Source: Pseudomonas vancouverensis
Lineage (GTDB): Bacteria; Pseudomonadota; Gammaproteobacteria; Pseudomonadales; Pseudomonadaceae
DNA: 64,000 nucleotides
Reading direction: 5' to 3'
Assembly (NCBI RefSeq): GCF_004348895.1
Contig: NZ_RRZK01000036.1
Span: forward strand, 124,001 to 188,000
Shown here: positions 1 through 9,126 of the stretch, one piece after another
Layout: each line of letters begins with the position of its first letter
Position numbering within the stretch: the first letter of the stretch is position 1
Program-made: the position numbers and the translations under genes
Notes under the pieces: model-generated
Databases searched by the model: none
What the model was told of the DNA's origin: nothing
Seen by the model: the letters and a program-made list of their open reading frames with translations, nothing else

Positions 1-345
1 CATGCGGCCCAGGCAACCGAGTAGCACGTTGTCGAGCACGCTCAGGCGATTGACCAGGTTGAACTGCTGGAAGATGTAGCCAATGTCGGCACGCAGGCGC
101 CGCACCTTGCCATTGAGCCGTCCCGAGGCTTGCACCTCACGACCCAGCACCTTGACGCTGCCGCCGTTGTTGCGATCGCAACAGGCCAGGCCCGCGAGGT
201 GCCGCAACAAGGTGGACTTGCCGGAACCGGAAGCGCCAATCAGCGCGACCATCTCACCGGTGGCTATGGTGAGTTCGAGGTCGACCAGTGCGTTTTTACG
301 CGCAAAAGTCTTGTTCAGATGATCGACATGGATAGCTGTGTTCAT
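1..345 (-). CDS. phnC: Phosphonate ABC transporter ATP-binding protein (5' part only)
   Basis: This is the N-terminal 115 codons of an ABC ATPase whose 3' part lies beyond the left edge. It starts with ATG at 345. The translation shows a Walker A motif (GASGSGKST, about residues 38-46) and the Q-loop (FQQFNLVN). The stretch [20 protein letters not shown] is typical of PhnC, the ATPase that energises PhnDE phosphonate/phosphite uptake at the inner membrane. The signature motif and Walker B are outside the window, so the substrate is inferred from family resemblance only. It is transcribed leftward, away from the ccm operon, and separated from it by a repeat cluster. Confidence 0.85.
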   Translation of the reverse strand, partial: MNTAIHVDHLNKTFARKNALVDLELTIATGEMVALIGASGSGKSTLLRHLAGLACCDRNNGGSVKVLGREVQASGRLNGKVRRLRADIGYIFQQFNLVNRLSVLDNVLLGCLGRM

Positions 346-579
346 GGGCTTCTCTGTCAGGTTGAACAGCCATCCGTGGCTGCATTTGAGTTCAACCGAC
401 TGTAGGCACGGGGCGTGTCAGCCCTATGACTTGCACAAGTCCTGCGGTGGACCATTTGATGAAGGTTTTGTGAAAGGTTGAGGTGGCTTTTTGATATGGA
501 ATGCCTTGCATTCCTTGTGGGAGCGAGCTTGCTCCGGGCGGCGTTCCGACGATGGCTTTGTGCTGGGCGTTTTTTGTTG

Positions 580-850
580 GGTGTACACATCCGTTGCTGC
601 GGTAACGGCCGCTTGGGGTTCCGCTCTTACAGCGGGTTACTTGGAAAAACGGAACGCCGCCCGGCCCCAAGTAACCAAGCGCTTTTGCCCCTTTCGTTCG
701 GTGCCTCGCCTAGGCTCGGCATGCCCTCGCTCCGGTCCTGCTCCGTGGGCCCGCCACCATCGGCCATCCATGGCCGGGGGCGGCTACCGCGGCATCCCTG
801 CCGCGGTGCCCACTGCGCAGAACCTCCACTCGGCCTCTCGAGGGGGCGTG
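580..850 (+). repeat. Long intergenic repeat, copy A
   Basis: The segment starts near GTGTACACATCCGTTGCTGC and ends after CCTCCACTCGGCCT. Its blocks recur in the same order on the opposite strand at 1199-1474: the TTGCTGCGGT block, a CGCTTGGGGTTCCGC block, AAGTAACC, GTTCGG...CTCGC, CTCGCTCCGG and CCTCCACTC. The conserved blocks are non-coding in character, so this looks like a chromosomal repeat family and not a gene. Open frames across it are chance. Confidence 0.65.
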
Positions 851-917
851 TACCGCAACAGCCAAAGCGAAGCGGCCTACCGGCCGGCCTGATTGAGAGT
901 GTTGCCCGGCAGTGATA

Positions 918-1105
918 ATTGGGTCGGCTGGTAGGCCGCCTTCGCGGGCAAGCCCGCTCCCACAGGGTTCGCGTTCAGCCGCAAGATTCAGGTTGGCTCG
1001 CAGGGTCTCATCGCCAGCAGGCTGGCTCCCACAGTGGGATCGAGTGTGGTCGTGAGATCAGGTCGGCTGTCAGGCCGTCATCGCCAGCAAGCCGGCTCTT
1101 ACAGA
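918..1105. repeat. Cluster of three REP-like palindromes
   Basis: Three units of the Pseudomonas REP type lie close together. They are TTCGCGGGCAAGCCCGCTCC (about 938-960), CATCGCCAGCAGGCTGGCTC (about 1009-1030) and CATCGCCAGCAAGCCGGCTC (about 1079-1100). Each has an imperfect palindromic core flanked by CCCACAG or TTACAG. The last two carry CCAGC in place of GCGAGC/GCGGGC, so at least two REP subfamilies are present. Confidence 0.7.
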
Positions 1106-1198
1106 AGAGCAGAGCGCAAGGCAGATGGGCTGACGCCCACGCTCCTCACCACTCAACAGGATGAGCGTTAGCTCGGCTGCAGCTTTTGATCTGTAGGC

Positions 1199-1474
1199 CC
1201 CGTCGGCAGGCTGAGTGGAGGGGTTTATCCGGGGGTGGGAGCGCAGCGACCGTTTGGCGCAGCCAAACACATCGAGAGGAGGTGCAGCGAAGCAAACCGT
1301 AGGCGATGCCCCCGGATGAATCCCGGAGCGAAGGGACCCCGAGCCTTAGCGAGGGGCCGAACGCTGGGGCAAGCGTTTTTTTGCTTACTTTTTTTAGGCG
1401 TTTGTAAAAAAGTGAGTCGCCGTAAGGGCGAAACCCTAAGCCGCCGTGACCGCAGCAATGGATATGTACCCAGT
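1199..1474 (-). repeat. Long intergenic repeat, copy B (inverted relative to copy A)
   Basis: The reverse complement reads GGGTACATATCCATTGCTGC at its start and CCTCCACTCAGCCTGCC at its end, matching copy A block for block with small gaps. The two copies face each other across the REP cluster, forming a large imperfect inverted repeat of about 900 bp overall. Divergence between them suggests independent members of a family and not a recent duplication. Confidence 0.65.
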
Positions 1475-1529
1475 CAAAAAAGACAGCCCACCACGCAGAT
1501 CAAGGCGAAACGACTTTCCCAAAAGCCAC

Positions 1530-1554
1530 AAAAAAGGCGACCCAAAGGCCGCCT
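1530..1554 (-). terminator. Rho-independent terminator of the ccm operon
   Basis: On the minus strand, six bases after the lipoprotein stop codon, AGGCGGCC-loop-GTCGCCT forms a GC-rich hairpin followed directly by six T residues. This fits an intrinsic terminator closing the ccm transcript. Confidence 0.75.
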
Positions 1555-1559
1555 CATTG

Positions 1560-1967
1560 TCACTCACCAAACTGCCGCCCCAACCCACCGGGAACCCCAT
1601 GAATATCGGTTTCCTCCCAAGGCCCGTTAGGACTGATCGACCGGCTCCAGCCATTATTCCAGCGGTAATAAGTCCGCTGCCGATAAAAAGTATTGGGCTG
1701 ATCCTCCAACACATACACCCCAAGCTTCGGATCCCAATGGCTGCTCCCCCCAGGTGGCGGGGCAAAGCTGGCGGACGTACGCGGCAACGGCTTGGCAGGC
1801 TTGCTCGGCGCACTCGGCTTGCCCGGCGAAGGGGACGTCGATGGCGTCGGACTGGGCTGTGTCCGCGGAATTGGCTCAGGCGACTCCTGCTGCGGTGGCC
1901 GCTGGACCGCACAAGCGCTTAACCCCAAAACAACACTGAGCAGGGTGATGCGAGCGAATGCGGTCAT
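1560..1967 (-). CDS. Small proline-rich lipoprotein of unknown function
   Basis: This 135-aa protein starts at ATG 1967 (MTAFARITLL). It has a type II signal peptide with lipobox LSAC, so the mature protein begins at a lipidated Cys near residue 20. A low-complexity Pro/Ser/Lys linker follows (about residues 25-65). The C-terminal ~65 residues are rich in Trp and Tyr (SHWDPKLGVYVLEDQPNTFY). It sits 14 bp downstream of ccmI and before the operon terminator, so it is probably co-transcribed with ccm. Whether it has a role in cytochrome maturation cannot be told from sequence, and I recognise no named family. A longer reading frame extends upstream into ccmI, but the lipoprotein signal fixes the start used here. 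Confidence 0.75.
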   Translation of the reverse strand: MTAFARITLLSVVLGLSACAVQRPPQQESPEPIPRTQPSPTPSTSPSPGKPSAPSKPAKPLPRTSASFAPPPGGSSHWDPKLGVYVLEDQPNTFYRQRTYYRWNNGWSRSISPNGPWEETDIHGVPGGLGRQFGE

Positions 1968-1981
1968 GATGCGTTTTCCTG

Positions 1982-3184
1982 TTATTGGTCCGGGCTGTCG
2001 ATGGTCAGTGATTGCGGCGCGGTGGTGCTGCTGGCCAGAGGCTGGCTGCGACCGATCCATTCGCCGGCCGTAGGTTTGCCGGCACGGGAAATGCGCGCAA
2101 CCAGTTGGACTTCAGGAAAGTTCGACAGTTTCAACTGCGGCATCATTGCATCAGCATCGCCCAGTTCGACGGTCACCGGCAGATCGGCCACGGTCATGCG
2201 CTTGACCGCCAGCGGTGCCGGAGGACCGGACAGGGCGCGAGCAAAAATGAACACGCTGTCGCCGGGCTGGACCTTGGCTTTCAGTTCCGCAGCCAGATCG
2301 ACGCTGACCTTGAGCAAGGCCGACGCCTTGGCCGCCGGAGCTTCCGCCACCTTGCCGCCACTGGCCAGCAGCTTCTCGGTGGCCCGGGCGATTCCGCCTT
2401 GCAGCGCTTCGCGGGAGCGGTCTTCCGGTGGCAGTTGCGCCAACAGGCGATTCCAGTAGTCGATGGCTTGCTGGTAACGCTCGCCTTCGAAGGCGGCAAT
2501 ACCGAGCAGACCGAGGCTGGTGACTTCATTCGGGTCAGCTTTCAGCGCTTCATCGGTCAGCGCCTGAATCTGCTCCGACCATTTCTTGTCATTGGCGAAA
2601 TACAAGGCCTGGGCCCATTGACCCAACAGCTCTGGCTGACGCCCGCCCAGCTCCACGGTGCGCTGGAACATTTTCGCGGCATCCGCCGGGCGGTCCTGGG
2701 CCATGTAGGTACGGCCGAGGAAGTACACGCCTTCGGCGGAGTCCGGTTGCGCGGCGACGGCACGTTCCAGGCGCTTGGTCATCTCCTCCATCGACTGCGG
2801 TGCGTGAGCGAATTCCCGGGTCAGTTCGACCTTGTCGCTGGCGCCGTAATGCATGTAGAGACCCAGCCCCAGCACCGGCACCAGAATCGCCGCCAGCAAT
2901 GGCAAGGGTTTACCCAGCCGCGACACCCGTGGCGCTTCGGCGCCTTCAGTGTCCGCCAGCAATTCACGAGCCGCTTCGGCACGACCGGCGTCCATCTGCG
3001 CGGCATCGAGCACCCCCTCTTCCTGCTGGGTCTGCAACTCGGCCACGCGCTCCTGATAGAGCGCAACGTTCAGGGCGGTACGATCCTCTTCGCGCTGGGC
3101 ACGGCGATTGCGCAGAACGGGGATCAACAGAAAACTCAGGGCAACCAGAAGTAGCAGACCTGCAGCAAGCCAGAAATCAATCAT
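1982..3184 (-). CDS. ccmI: Cytochrome c maturation protein CcmI (apocytochrome chaperone)
   Basis: This 400-aa protein begins with a membrane segment ([20 protein letters not shown]), then a cytoplasmic loop with a coiled-coil-like stretch (about 25-80). A second membrane helix follows at about 95-115. The large periplasmic part contains TPR-like repeats (about 125-270, e.g. [20 protein letters not shown]) and a C-terminal domain. CcmI/CycH binds the C-terminus of apocytochrome c and delivers it to the CcmFH heme ligation complex. The start codon overlaps the ccmH stop by 4 bp (ATGA), indicating translational coupling. Confidence 0.93.
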   Translation of the reverse strand: MIDFWLAAGLLLLVALSFLLIPVLRNRRAQREEDRTALNVALYQERVAELQTQQEEGVLDAAQMDAGRAEAARELLADTEGAEAPRVSRLGKPLPLLAAILVPVLGLGLYMHYGASDKVELTREFAHAPQSMEEMTKRLERAVAAQPDSAEGVYFLGRTYMAQDRPADAAKMFQRTVELGGRQPELLGQWAQALYFANDKKWSEQIQALTDEALKADPNEVTSLGLLGIAAFEGERYQQAIDYWNRLLAQLPPEDRSREALQGGIARATEKLLASGGKVAEAPAAKASALLKVSVDLAAELKAKVQPGDSVFIFARALSGPPAPLAVKRMTVADLPVTVELGDADAMMPQLKLSNFPEVQLVARISRAGKPTAGEWIGRSQPLASSTTAPQSLTIDSPDQ

Positions 3185-3651
3185 TCTTGGTTTTTATCCA
3201 GCAGATGGTCGAGGCGCGAGCGCTCCTCGGGAGAAAGCTCATCCTGAACGTCGGCGCGTTGTACGCGACGACGGCGGACGATCAGCGCAATGATCACCAC
3301 ACCGCCCAGCAGCAAGCCGGCGGGGCCGAACCACAACAGCGCCGTCTTGCCGGTCAGGGCGGGCTTGTAGCGGACGAAATCACCGTAACGGTCGACCATG
3401 AAGTCGATGATCTGCTGATTGTCCTTGCCCTCGCCGAGCATGCGGAAGATCTCCTTGCGCAGGTCGGCGGCAATCGGTGCATTGGAGTCGGCGATGTCCT
3501 GGTTCTGGCACTTGGGGCAGCGCAGTTCCTTGGTCAGTTCACGAAAACGCTCGCGGTCACCTTCCTTGGCGAACTCGTAAGTGTCGATGGCCGCATGAGC
3601 CACACCGGTCATGCTCAAACCCAGAACGACAGCGGCAATCCAGCGCTTCAT
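3181..3651 (-). CDS. ccmH: Cytochrome c maturation protein CcmH (thiol-disulfide component)
   Basis: This 156-aa protein has a cleavable signal peptide ([20 protein letters not shown]), the redox motif LRCPKCQNQ (Cys about 44 and 47) and one C-terminal membrane helix (about 103-124). CcmH keeps the CXXCH cysteines of apocytochrome c reduced and acts with CcmF in heme ligation. Its length matches the short Pseudomonas-type CcmH, with the TPR function carried by the separate ccmI gene next to it. It overlaps both ccmG and ccmI by 4 bp. Confidence 0.94.
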   Translation of the reverse strand: MKRWIAAVVLGLSMTGVAHAAIDTYEFAKEGDRERFRELTKELRCPKCQNQDIADSNAPIAADLRKEIFRMLGEGKDNQQIIDFMVDRYGDFVRYKPALTGKTALLWFGPAGLLLGGVVIIALIVRRRRVQRADVQDELSPEERSRLDHLLDKNQE

Positions 3652-4184
3652 GGCTTGGCCTCGTCGGCCAGCGCCTGGTACTTGGCCGCCAGCTTTTCAC
3701 GCCAGACCTGCTCGTCGATCACGCCGACGTACTTGTCGCGGATGATGCCCTTGGCGTCGATGAAGAAGGTTTCCGGCGCGCCATACACACCGAGATTGAG
3801 ACCCAGCGAGCCTTCGTCGTCACGGATGTTCAGCACGTAGGGATTGTGGAAATCGGCCAGCCACTTCAAGGCATCGGCGTTGGTGTCCTTGTAGTTGATG
3901 CCGTAGATCACCACGCCTTGCCCGGCCAGCTTGTTCAACACCGGATGCTCGACCCGGCAGGAGATGCACCAGGTGCCCCAGACGTTGACCAGCGCCGGCT
4001 TGCCGAGAATATCGGCCTTGCTCAGCTTCTTCTCGCCTTGTACCGCCGGCAAAGAGAACTCGGGGAACGGCTTGCCGATCATTGCCGACGGCAACTCGGC
4101 CGGGTCGAGGTACAACCCACGGTAAAGAAACACGGCTACTACCAGAAAAATCGCCAGCGGCAACAACATCAACCAACGCTTCAT
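3648..4184 (-). CDS. ccmG: Thiol:disulfide interchange protein CcmG/DsbE
   Basis: This 178-aa membrane-anchored thioredoxin-fold protein has an N-terminal signal anchor at residues 5-21. The active site WGTWCISC has Cys73 and Cys76. GVYGAPETFFID, about residues 130-145, carries the cis-Pro of the thioredoxin fold. CcmG passes electrons from the inner-membrane reductase to CcmH and apocytochrome c in the periplasm. Four-base overlaps with ccmF and ccmH place it inside a tightly coupled operon. Confidence 0.94.
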   Translation of the reverse strand: MKRWLMLLPLAIFLVVAVFLYRGLYLDPAELPSAMIGKPFPEFSLPAVQGEKKLSKADILGKPALVNVWGTWCISCRVEHPVLNKLAGQGVVIYGINYKDTNADALKWLADFHNPYVLNIRDDEGSLGLNLGVYGAPETFFIDAKGIIRDKYVGVIDEQVWREKLAAKYQALADEAKP

Positions 4185-6169
4185 GCAGTGGCTCCCGACA
4201 TGCCCAGTGCTTCACGCACGCGGCTTTTGACCTTGACCCGATAACGCCGATCCAGCGCCGCCAGCAACCCGCCTGCACCTGTCAACAGGCCGCCGAACCA
4301 GATCCAGCGCACGAACGGCTTGACGTGTACCCGCACCGCCCAGGCGCCATTGCCCAGCGGTTCGCCGAGGGCGACGTAGAGGTCGCGAGTGAACCCGGCG
4401 TCAATCCCGGCTTCGGTCATGACCGAATTTTGCACGGTGTACAGGCGTTTTTCCGGATGCAGCACGCTGACTTCCTTACCGTTGCGGATCACCCGGATGG
4501 TGCCCTTGTCGGAGGTGAAGTTCGGCCCCTCGAAATGCTTGGCGCCTTCGAAGATGAAGTGATAACCGGCCAGGTCCATGGACTCGCCCGGCGCCAGGCG
4601 CAGGTCGCGCTCGGCGCTGTTCTGGCTGGACAGCACGACACCCAGTGCGCACACGGCGATGCCCAGGTGCGCAATCTGCATGCCCCAGTAGCTGCGGGTC
4701 AGGGTCGGCAGGCCTTTGATCAGGCCCTTGTGACGGGTCTTGTCGAACAGGTCACGCACACCGGCCAGCAACACCCAGGCCGCCAACATGAAGGTGGCGA
4801 GCACCGCCCAGTTGAAATCGCCGTAGGCGACGCCAGCCACCACGGCCATGGCCGCGCTGCCGAGCAGGACCGGAGTCAGCATGCTGACCAGCCATTTCAC
4901 CGGAGTGTCTTTCCAGCGCACGATCACGCCGACTGCCATTACCACCATCAGCAACGCCATCAACGGAATGAACAGTGCGTTGAAGTACGGCGGGCCGACC
5001 GACAGCTTGGCGCCGGAAATGGCGTCCAGAATCAGCGGATAGAGAGTGCCGAGCAGAATCATCGAAGCCGCCACCACCAGCACCAGGTTGTTGCCCAGCA
5101 GCAGGGTTTCCCGGGACCAGAGGTTAAAGCCGACCTGGCTCTTGACCACCGGCGCGCGCAGGGCGAACAAGGTCAGCGAACCACCGACGACGAACAGCAG
5201 GAAAATCAGGATGAACACGCCGCGCTCGGGGTCGGAGGCGAAGGCATGAACCGAGGTCAGCACGCCGGAACGCACGAGGAAAGTCCCCAGCAGGCTCAAC
5301 GAGAACGCGGCAATGGCCAGCAATACGGTCCAGCTCTTGAACACGCCACGTTTTTCCGTGACCGCCAGGGAGTGAATCAGCGCGGTGCCCACCAGCCAAG
5401 GCATGAAGGAGGCGTTTTCCACCGGGTCCCAGAACCACCAGCCGCCCCAGCCGAGTTCGTAATACGCCCACCAGGAGCCGAGGGTGATGCCAATGCCGAG
5501 GAAAGCCCAGGCGACAATGGTCCATGGACGCGACCAGCGCGCCCAGGCGGCATCAAGACGACCGCCCATCAGCGCGGCAATGGCGAAGGCGAAGGCCACC
5601 GAGAAACCGACGTAGCCCATGTACAGCATCGGCGGGTGCACGATCAGGCCGATGTCTTGCAGCAGCGGATTGAGGTCGGCGCCGTCGCTCGGCACCTGCG
5701 GCAGGATGCGCTTGAACGGGTTGGACGTCATGATCAGGAACAGCAGGAAGCCGGTGCTGATCATGCCCATCACCGCCAGCACGCGGGCCAGCATGACCTG
5801 CGGCAGCTGCCGGGAGAACACCGACACCGCGAAGGTCCAGCCGCCAAGGATCAACGCCCACAGCAGCAGCGAACCTTCGTGGGCACCCCATACGGCGCTG
5901 AACTTGTAGTACCACGGCAAGGCGCTGTTGGAGTTGTTGGCCACGTAGGCGACGGAGAAGTCGTCGATCATGAAGGCGTAGGTCAGGCAGCCGAAGGCAA
6001 ACACCAGGAAGGTGAACTGGCCCCAGGCGGCTGGCTGGGCCAGGCTCATCCACAGGCGATCACCACGCCAGGCACCGAGCAACGGCACCACGGCTTGCGC
6101 CAGGGCGAAGCACAGGGCCAGGATCATGGCCAGGTGGCCCAGTTCGGGAATGAAGAGTCCTGCGGTCAT
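4181..6169 (-). CDS. ccmF: Heme lyase subunit CcmF
   Basis: This 662-aa polytopic membrane protein has about 15 hydrophobic segments. It contains the tryptophan-rich WWD signature (GWGGWWFWDPVENASFMPWL), which handles heme, and conserved periplasmic histidines nearby. CcmF with CcmH attaches heme covalently to the CXXCH motif of apocytochromes c. Length and motif are normal for the family. The start ATG at 6169 lies 3 bp from the ccmE stop codon. Long open frames on the opposite strand here are shadows of its biased codon use. Confidence 0.95.
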   Translation of the reverse strand: MTAGLFIPELGHLAMILALCFALAQAVVPLLGAWRGDRLWMSLAQPAAWGQFTFLVFAFGCLTYAFMIDDFSVAYVANNSNSALPWYYKFSAVWGAHEGSLLLWALILGGWTFAVSVFSRQLPQVMLARVLAVMGMISTGFLLFLIMTSNPFKRILPQVPSDGADLNPLLQDIGLIVHPPMLYMGYVGFSVAFAFAIAALMGGRLDAAWARWSRPWTIVAWAFLGIGITLGSWWAYYELGWGGWWFWDPVENASFMPWLVGTALIHSLAVTEKRGVFKSWTVLLAIAAFSLSLLGTFLVRSGVLTSVHAFASDPERGVFILIFLLFVVGGSLTLFALRAPVVKSQVGFNLWSRETLLLGNNLVLVVAASMILLGTLYPLILDAISGAKLSVGPPYFNALFIPLMALLMVVMAVGVIVRWKDTPVKWLVSMLTPVLLGSAAMAVVAGVAYGDFNWAVLATFMLAAWVLLAGVRDLFDKTRHKGLIKGLPTLTRSYWGMQIAHLGIAVCALGVVLSSQNSAERDLRLAPGESMDLAGYHFIFEGAKHFEGPNFTSDKGTIRVIRNGKEVSVLHPEKRLYTVQNSVMTEAGIDAGFTRDLYVALGEPLGNGAWAVRVHVKPFVRWIWFGGLLTGAGGLLAALDRRYRVKVKSRVREALGMSGATA

Positions 6170-6172
6170 CGC

Positions 6173-6628
6173 TTAGCCCTCTTTGGCGGGAGTGGGTGCC
6201 GACTGGCCGCTGTCTTTCAGGGCCTTGGTCACTTCCGGCGGCATGTACTTTTCATCGTGCTTGGCCAGCACTTCATCGGCGACCACCACGCCCTCGGCGT
6301 TGATCTTGCCCAGGGCGACGATGCCCTGCCCTTCACGGAACAGGTCCGGGAGGATGCCGCGATAGCTGATGGTCACGGACTTGTTGAAGTCGGTGACGAC
6401 GAATTTCACGTCCAGCGAATCGCTGGAGCGTTGCAACGAGCCCTTCTCCACCATGCCACCGGCGCGGATGCGCGTGTCTTGCGGGGCCTCGCCATTGGCG
6501 ATCTGGGTCGGTGTGTAAAACAGATTGATGTTCTGCTGCAGGGCGCTCAGGGCCAGGCCGACGGCCGCGCCGACCCCGACCAGAATCGCGAGAATGATGA
6601 TAAGACGCTTTTTGCGCAGCGGATTCAC
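6173..6628 (-). CDS. ccmE: Periplasmic heme chaperone CcmE
   Basis: This 151-aa protein begins with a basic N-terminus (MNPLRKKR) and a single membrane anchor (residues 9-29). A periplasmic beta-barrel domain follows, with [13 protein letters not shown] near the C-terminus. His124 is the residue that binds heme covalently and Tyr128 its axial ligand in this family. CcmE receives heme from CcmC and delivers it to CcmF. Translation starts at GTG 6628, which overlaps the ccmD stop (GTGA), so the two are coupled. Confidence 0.94.
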   Translation of the reverse strand: MNPLRKKRLIIILAILVGVGAAVGLALSALQQNINLFYTPTQIANGEAPQDTRIRAGGMVEKGSLQRSSDSLDVKFVVTDFNKSVTISYRGILPDLFREGQGIVALGKINAEGVVVADEVLAKHDEKYMPPEVTKALKDSGQSAPTPAKEG

Positions 6629-6801
6629 TTGCCGTTCTCCCGGCGCAAACGACGCGCCTCTTGTTGCAGATACCGCTTGCGGGCCAGGATCGGCGCCGCC
6701 ACGTTGAGGATCAGCACGGCCATGCAGATGCCGTAGGCTGACCAGACATACAGGCCATGATGACCCATGGCGATGAAGTCGCCGAATGAAGCAAAACTCA
6801 T
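6625..6801 (-). CDS. ccmD: Heme exporter accessory protein CcmD
   Basis: This 58-aa protein has one membrane helix ([20 protein letters not shown]) and a strongly basic C-terminal tail ([16 protein letters not shown]), the usual CcmD architecture. CcmD is needed to release holo-CcmE from the CcmABC complex. I chose ATG 6801 (MSFASFGDF) over an in-frame start 42 bases upstream because 6801 gives the ATGA overlap with ccmC and the normal family length. Confidence 0.88.
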   Translation of the reverse strand: MSFASFGDFIAMGHHGLYVWSAYGICMAVLILNVAAPILARKRYLQQEARRLRRENGK

Positions 6802-7553
6802 CGAGCGACCTCCAGGCTGTTTTCCACTTCGGCTTTCACCCAACTGGCGCGGGCTTCACGCTTGAGCACTTCGAGGCGCATGCGCAGCAACAGCACCGCG
6901 CCGAAGAAACAGTAGAAACCCAGCACCGTCAGCAGCAAGGGCAGCCACATCTCGGCCGGCATCGCCGGTTTTTCGGTGAGGGTGAAAGTTGCGCCCTGGT
7001 GCAGGGTGTTCCACCACTCCACCGAATATTTGATGATCGGAATGTTGATCACCCCGACAATCGCCAACACGGCGCAGGCCTTGGCTGCGCTGTCGCGATT
7101 GCTGATGGCGTTGCCCAGGGCGATCAGGCCGAAATACAGGAACAGCAGAATCAGCATGGACGTGAGGCGCGCGTCCCAGACCCACCACGAGCCCCAGGTC
7201 GGTTTGCCCCAGATCGCCCCGGTGACCAGCGCCACGGCGGTCATCCAGGCTCCAATGGGCGCTGCGCATTGCAGGGCGACGTCGGCCAGTTTCATTTTCC
7301 ACACCAGCCCGACGATGCCGCACACCGCCAGCATCACATAGATGGACTGCGCGAGCATGGCCGCCGGAACGTGGATATAGATGATGCGGAAGCTGTTGCC
7401 CTGCTGGTAGTCAGGCGGCGCAAAGGCCAGGCCCCAGACCACGCCGACGCCGATCAGCAGCAACGCGGCGACGCTCAGCCACGGCAGCATTCTGCCGCTG
7501 ATGCCGTAAAACCATTTGGGCGAGCCCAGCTTGTGAAACCACGTCCAATTCAT
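6798..7553 (-). CDS. ccmC: Heme transporter/handling protein CcmC
   Basis: This 251-aa protein has six hydrophobic helices and the WWD signature of heme handling proteins ([18 protein letters not shown]). It carries conserved His residues in IIYIHVPAA and NTLHQG. CcmC loads heme onto CcmE at the periplasmic face. A 73-bp gap separates it from ccmB, the only real gap within the ccm operon. It overlaps ccmD by 4 bp. Confidence 0.94.
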   Translation of the reverse strand: MNWTWFHKLGSPKWFYGISGRMLPWLSVAALLLIGVGVVWGLAFAPPDYQQGNSFRIIYIHVPAAMLAQSIYVMLAVCGIVGLVWKMKLADVALQCAAPIGAWMTAVALVTGAIWGKPTWGSWWVWDARLTSMLILLFLYFGLIALGNAISNRDSAAKACAVLAIVGVINIPIIKYSVEWWNTLHQGATFTLTEKPAMPAEMWLPLLLTVLGFYCFFGAVLLLRMRLEVLKREARASWVKAEVENSLEVAR

Positions 7554-7626
7554 ACTGTTTCCATCACGGTTGCTCTTTACTGTGAAGAGCCAGGGTCTTT
7601 GCTGGTTGTTTTTTAACCAGACCTCA

Positions 7627-8295
7627 TTATTCGCCGACGCTGATCTTCAGGCCAGCAGCGATTGCAAAAGGTGTCAGGGTTATCGCCAAGGCGGTCAGGC
7701 TTCCAAGCCACAGCAGATAACCGGTCGCCGGCATGCCTTGCAAGGCAGCCTGCAGGGCGCCACTGCCAAGGATCAATACCGGGATGTACAACGGCAGGAT
7801 CAACAGGGCCAGCAACAGGCCACCACGCTTCAATCCCACGGTCAAAGCAGCGCCCACCGCACCGAGCAGGCTCAGCACCGGTGTACCGAGCAACAACGAA
7901 AGCAGCAACACCGGCAGACAGGCGGCAGGCAAACCGAGCATCAGCGCCAGCAAGGGTGCGAGCAAAACCAGTGCCAGGCCGGAAAAAGCCCAGTGTGCCA
8001 GCACTTTGGCCAATACCAGAAGAGGCAGGGGGTGCGACGAAAGGACCCACTGCTCCAGCGATCCGTCTTCGAAATCACTGCGGAAAAGCCCGTCCAGCGA
8101 GAGCAAAACCGATAAAAGTGCCGCGACCCACACCAGCCCCGGAGACAAGGTTTGCAACAATTGCGACTCGGGGCCGACCGCCAGCGGGAACAGCGAAACG
8201 ACGATGGCGAAAAACACCAAGGGGTTCGCCAACTCGGCAGGACGACGGAACAACAGACGCGCCTCACGGGCGACCAACAGGCCGAAAACACTCAT
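7627..8295 (-). CDS. ccmB: Heme exporter membrane subunit CcmB
   Basis: This 222-aa hydrophobic protein has six predicted membrane segments and starts [20 protein letters not shown]. It is the permease partner of CcmA, and the ATP-driven CcmABCD complex releases heme-loaded CcmE. ATG 8295 is preferred over a start three codons upstream because it forms the ATGA overlap with the ccmA stop codon. Confidence 0.92.
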   Translation of the reverse strand: MSVFGLLVAREARLLFRRPAELANPLVFFAIVVSLFPLAVGPESQLLQTLSPGLVWVAALLSVLLSLDGLFRSDFEDGSLEQWVLSSHPLPLLVLAKVLAHWAFSGLALVLLAPLLALMLGLPAACLPVLLLSLLLGTPVLSLLGAVGAALTVGLKRGGLLLALLILPLYIPVLILGSGALQAALQGMPATGYLLWLGSLTALAITLTPFAIAAGLKISVGE

Positions 8296-8927
8296 ACGGC
8301 CCAATTCCCCAGATCAATGTCACGATAACCAGCCGGCATCCGGCTCAAGGTGTGGTGGGTGGTCAAGACCACCATGCCGCCGCGTTCGCAGTGCCCGGCC
8401 AGGTGCTCTTCAAGTTGGGCCACACCTTGCTTGTCGAGGGCGGTGAACGGCTCGTCGAGAATCAACAGCGGCGGGCTGTCCAGATACAGGCGCGCCAGCG
8501 CGACACGACGCTGCTGACCGGCGGACAGGGTATGGCACGGCACATCTTCAAATCCGCGCAATCCAACCGCCGCCAGCGCCTGCCAGATGGCTTCGCGACT
8601 GGCCGGATGATGCAAGGCGCAGAGCCAGCTCAGGTTCTCTTCCGGCGTCAGCAAATCCTTGATCCCGGCCGCATGACCGATCCACAGCAGATTGCGCGCC
8701 AGTTCGCTGCGCTGCTCATTCAATGGCTGACCGTTGAGCAGCACCTGACCGGCGGTCGGCTGCATCAACCCCGAGAGCAACCGCAGCAGGCTGGTCTTGC
8801 CACTGCCGTTGGGACCGCTGATCTGTACCATTTCGCCACTGGCCAGTCTCAAATCGAGATTTTCGAAAAGCAGCCGAAGGTCTCGCTCGCAGGCAAGGGC
8901 AACGGTTTGCAGGACAGGACTGGTCAA
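8292..8927 (-). CDS. ccmA: Heme exporter ATP-binding subunit CcmA
   Basis: This 211-aa ABC ATPase has Walker [10 protein letters not shown] (about 38-46), signature LSAGQQRR (about 134-141) and Walker B LLILDEPF (about 154-161), followed by a switch His (TTHHTLSR). It powers CcmABCD-dependent release of holo-CcmE. The family-consistent N-terminus ([17 protein letters not shown]) is preceded only by a TTG codon at 8927, and no ATG or GTG fits, so TTG is the likely start. It is the first gene of the operon, about 140 bp from a TATAAT promoter element. Confidence 0.92.
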   Translation of the reverse strand: MTSPVLQTVALACERDLRLLFENLDLRLASGEMVQISGPNGSGKTSLLRLLSGLMQPTAGQVLLNGQPLNEQRSELARNLLWIGHAAGIKDLLTPEENLSWLCALHHPASREAIWQALAAVGLRGFEDVPCHTLSAGQQRRVALARLYLDSPPLLILDEPFTALDKQGVAQLEEHLAGHCERGGMVVLTTHHTLSRMPAGYRDIDLGNWAV

Positions 8928-9069
8928 GGGTTCACGGGCCTTATACGGTTCAAGTCGGCTCTGGCGCGGCCGTTAAAGAGATGCAGCATAGATGCAATGA
9001 CGTCTTGTTCTAGAGAGCTGCGTCAAACAATTGCAAAGTTTTCGCCACTTTTGGATACAACGGCGCCGC

Positions 9070-9098
9070 ATTATACATGCCATGCCTTACTCTAAAGA
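9070..9098 (-). promoter_or_regulatory. Probable sigma-70 promoter of the ccm operon
   Basis: On the minus strand a perfect TATAAT (9070-9075) is spaced 17 bases from TCTTTA (9093-9098), a poor -35. It lies about 140 bp upstream of ccmA in the divergent ccmA/fliK-like intergenic region. It is the best promoter candidate for ccm. The weak -35 suggests an activator or low constitutive expression. Confidence 0.5.
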
Positions 9099-9126
9099 GT
9101 GCATTTTCCTCAGGTTGTGACCGCGT

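Larger units (their letters stand above)
346..1559. other. Gene-free repeat cluster between phnC and the ccm operon
   Basis: This 1.2-kb stretch holds no gene I can support. Its open frames have no recognisable protein family and coincide with repeat DNA. It contains a REP-like palindrome (about 515-543), a ~270-bp repeat on the plus strand (580-850), three REP-like units (918-1105) and an inverted second copy of the ~270-bp repeat (1199-1474). The ccm-operon terminator sits at its right end. The ~170 bp next to phnC (346-514) should hold the phnC promoter, but I see no convincing -35/-10 pair or Pho box there. Confidence 0.75.

Noticed and set aside
478-915. Overlapping open frames in the repeat cluster near phnC
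   Set aside because: They cover repeat DNA whose inverted partner does not preserve either reading frame, so they are not likely genes.
4082-6736. Very long plus-strand open frame opposite ccmF and ccmE
   Set aside because: Its translation is His/Gln/Arg-rich with no family features, and the minus strand holds clear CcmF and CcmE with all signature motifs. It is an artefact of GC-rich codon bias.
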